Part shown: positions 7,136-7,453 of the stretch, one piece after another
Numbering within the stretch: the stretch's first letter is position 1
How the letters are laid out: each line of letters opens with the position of its first letter
Assembly: GCA_031283385.1 (NCBI GenBank)
Contig: JAITBW010000141.1
Coordinates: forward strand, 1 to 7,453
Direction of reading: 5' to 3'
DNA: 7,453 bases
Source of the DNA: Nitrososphaerota archaeon
GTDB taxonomy: Archaea; Thermoproteota; Bathyarchaeia; Bathyarchaeales; Bathycorpusculaceae
Program-made: the position numbers and the translations under genes
The notes under the pieces: generated by a model
Seen by the model: only the letters and a program-made list of their open reading frames with translations
Told to the model about the DNA's origin: nothing
Database searches by the model: none

Positions 7136-7230
7136 CTTTTCCAAAAAAGAAACAAAAAAAGACGCAGTGAATTACCTACCTCTTACCAGACTGTGTCAAA
7201 ACTCTAAGCGATAGCCATTTAACTAGGTAC

Positions 7231-7326
7231 ATGGTACGTTCTATTCAAGTTGATGGTGAAGGTTATGGAGTATATTGCTGGAGAACACCGCACACAGAGC
7301 ATATTGTTTCCCAATTTATTAGATAA
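7231..7326 (+). CDS. Short ORF or gene remnant, 31 codons, unknown
   Basis: Small open frame starting MVRSIQVDGEGYGVYCWR and ending in a normal TAA. The frame is open upstream back to a TGA at 7168-7170 but offers no other standard start, and the upstream residues (about 20 more) also read like protein. Composition is mixed and globular-looking, unlike the low-complexity flanks, which is why it is listed. No Shine-Dalgarno is visible. It may be a genuine small protein, the decayed C-terminus of a larger gene, or chance. I do not recognise it. Confidence 0.25.
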   Translation: MVRSIQVDGEGYGVYCWRTPHTEHIVSQFIR

Positions 7327-7343
7327 CTATGTTTCAGAACAAA

Positions 7344-7356
7344 GCGCCTTCGGCGC
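7344..7356. terminator. GC-rich hairpin GCGCC-TTC-GGCGC
   Basis: A perfect 5-bp all-GC stem with a 3-nt loop in an otherwise AT-rich stretch. It lies 17 nt after the stop of the plus-strand short ORF and 7 nt after the stop of a minus-strand short frame. On the minus strand it is followed by TTTGTTCTG, on the plus strand by AAATTAATTA, so it resembles a terminator mainly for minus-strand transcription. Archaeal termination does not normally need hairpins, so the role is uncertain. Confidence 0.3.
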
Positions 7357-7363
7357 AAATTAA

Positions 7364-7432
7364 TTAGACCCTACCAACAATCATCATCACCATCACCACC
7401 CCAAGCACTATAAACCAAACCACCAACCCCAT
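7364..7432 (-). CDS. Possible 22-residue single-helix membrane peptide
   Basis: On the minus strand, ATG at 7432 opens a frame to a TAA at 7364 whose product is almost wholly hydrophobic (VVWFIVLGVVMVMMIV, then GRV), long enough for one membrane helix. GGGTGTGA lies about 9 nt upstream of the ATG and could serve as a ribosome binding site. Against it, the strand is extremely G/T-rich, and any such DNA translates into Val, Met, Leu and Gly by composition alone. Another minus-strand frame is open to the window edge across the same bases. Treat as a candidate only. Confidence 0.15.
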   Translation of the reverse strand: MGLVVWFIVLGVVMVMMIVGRV

Positions 7433-7452
7433 CAAGCCTAGTCACACCCACA
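7371..7452 (-). CDS. Possible C-terminus of a gene beyond the right edge
   Basis: A second minus-strand frame enters from the right edge and ends in TAG at 7371-7373, reading VGVTRLDGVGGLVYSAW followed by a Gly/Asp-rich end. It competes with the 22-residue hydrophobic frame over the same bases; at most one is likely real. The downstream hairpin at 7344-7356 fits the end of either. I do not recognise the sequence. Confidence 0.15.
   Translation of the reverse strand, partial: VGVTRLDGVGGLVYSAWGGDGDDDCW
7380..7400. repeat. Short ATC/ACC trinucleotide tract
   Basis: Seven consecutive triplets, ATC ATC ATC ACC ATC ACC ACC, inside a longer C/A/T tract (7368-7434) that contains a single G on the plus strand. 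It reads as GGT/GAT triplets on the minus strand. It is a low-complexity, strand-asymmetric stretch with no known function seen here. Confidence 0.6.
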
Positions 7453-7453
7453 A

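Noticed and set aside
1..7453. CRISPR array, insertion sequence, defence or biosynthetic system
   Set aside because: No spaced direct repeats, transposase motifs, terminal inverted repeats or defence-type domains were found; the genes are core archaeal functions.

Overview
The window is archaeal, AT-rich (by eye well below 45% GC) and holds core information-processing and secretion genes rather than an accessory island. It carries the large subunit of PolD (absent from classical Crenarchaeota), a Nob1 PIN nuclease, Sec61-beta and a DUF2070 membrane protein. PolD together with Nob1, Sec61-beta, an Sm-like protein and an ArsR-like winged-helix gene suggests a Bathyarchaeia- or Nitrososphaeria-type lineage of the TACK group. 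That placement is inference from gene content and protein style, not from a phylogeny.

Left to right: the 3' part of nob1 (+) runs in from the left edge and converges, 15 bp apart, on a DUF2070 membrane protein (-). A 259-bp divergent intergenic region separates DUF2070 from a small Sm/Lsm-like gene (+), which converges, 19 bp apart, on a 54-residue Sec61-beta gene (-). A 219-bp gap, with a possible minus-strand promoter and a T7 stop signal, leads to a 97-residue winged-helix protein (-). This sits 14 bp downstream of, and is probably cotranscribed with, polD large subunit DP2 (-), which fills nearly half the window. The last ~365 bp has no convincing long gene. It holds a probable polD promoter, a 31-codon ORF (+), a GC-rich hairpin, and a nearly G-free tract that encodes, on the minus strand, either a tiny hydrophobic peptide or the end of a gene beyond the edge.

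Functionally, DP2 is the catalytic subunit of the replicative polymerase, Nob1 matures the 3' end of 16S rRNA, Sec61-beta belongs to the protein-conducting channel, and the Sm-like protein probably binds RNA. The winged-helix protein and DUF2070 have no assigned role. No CRISPR array, insertion sequence, tRNA or rRNA was seen, and no anti-phage or secondary-metabolite system is evident. The points most worth a second look are the A9 run at the nob1 start, the possible small RNA between the winged-helix and sec61-beta genes, the right-hand end, and the metalloenzyme-like motifs of DUF2070.
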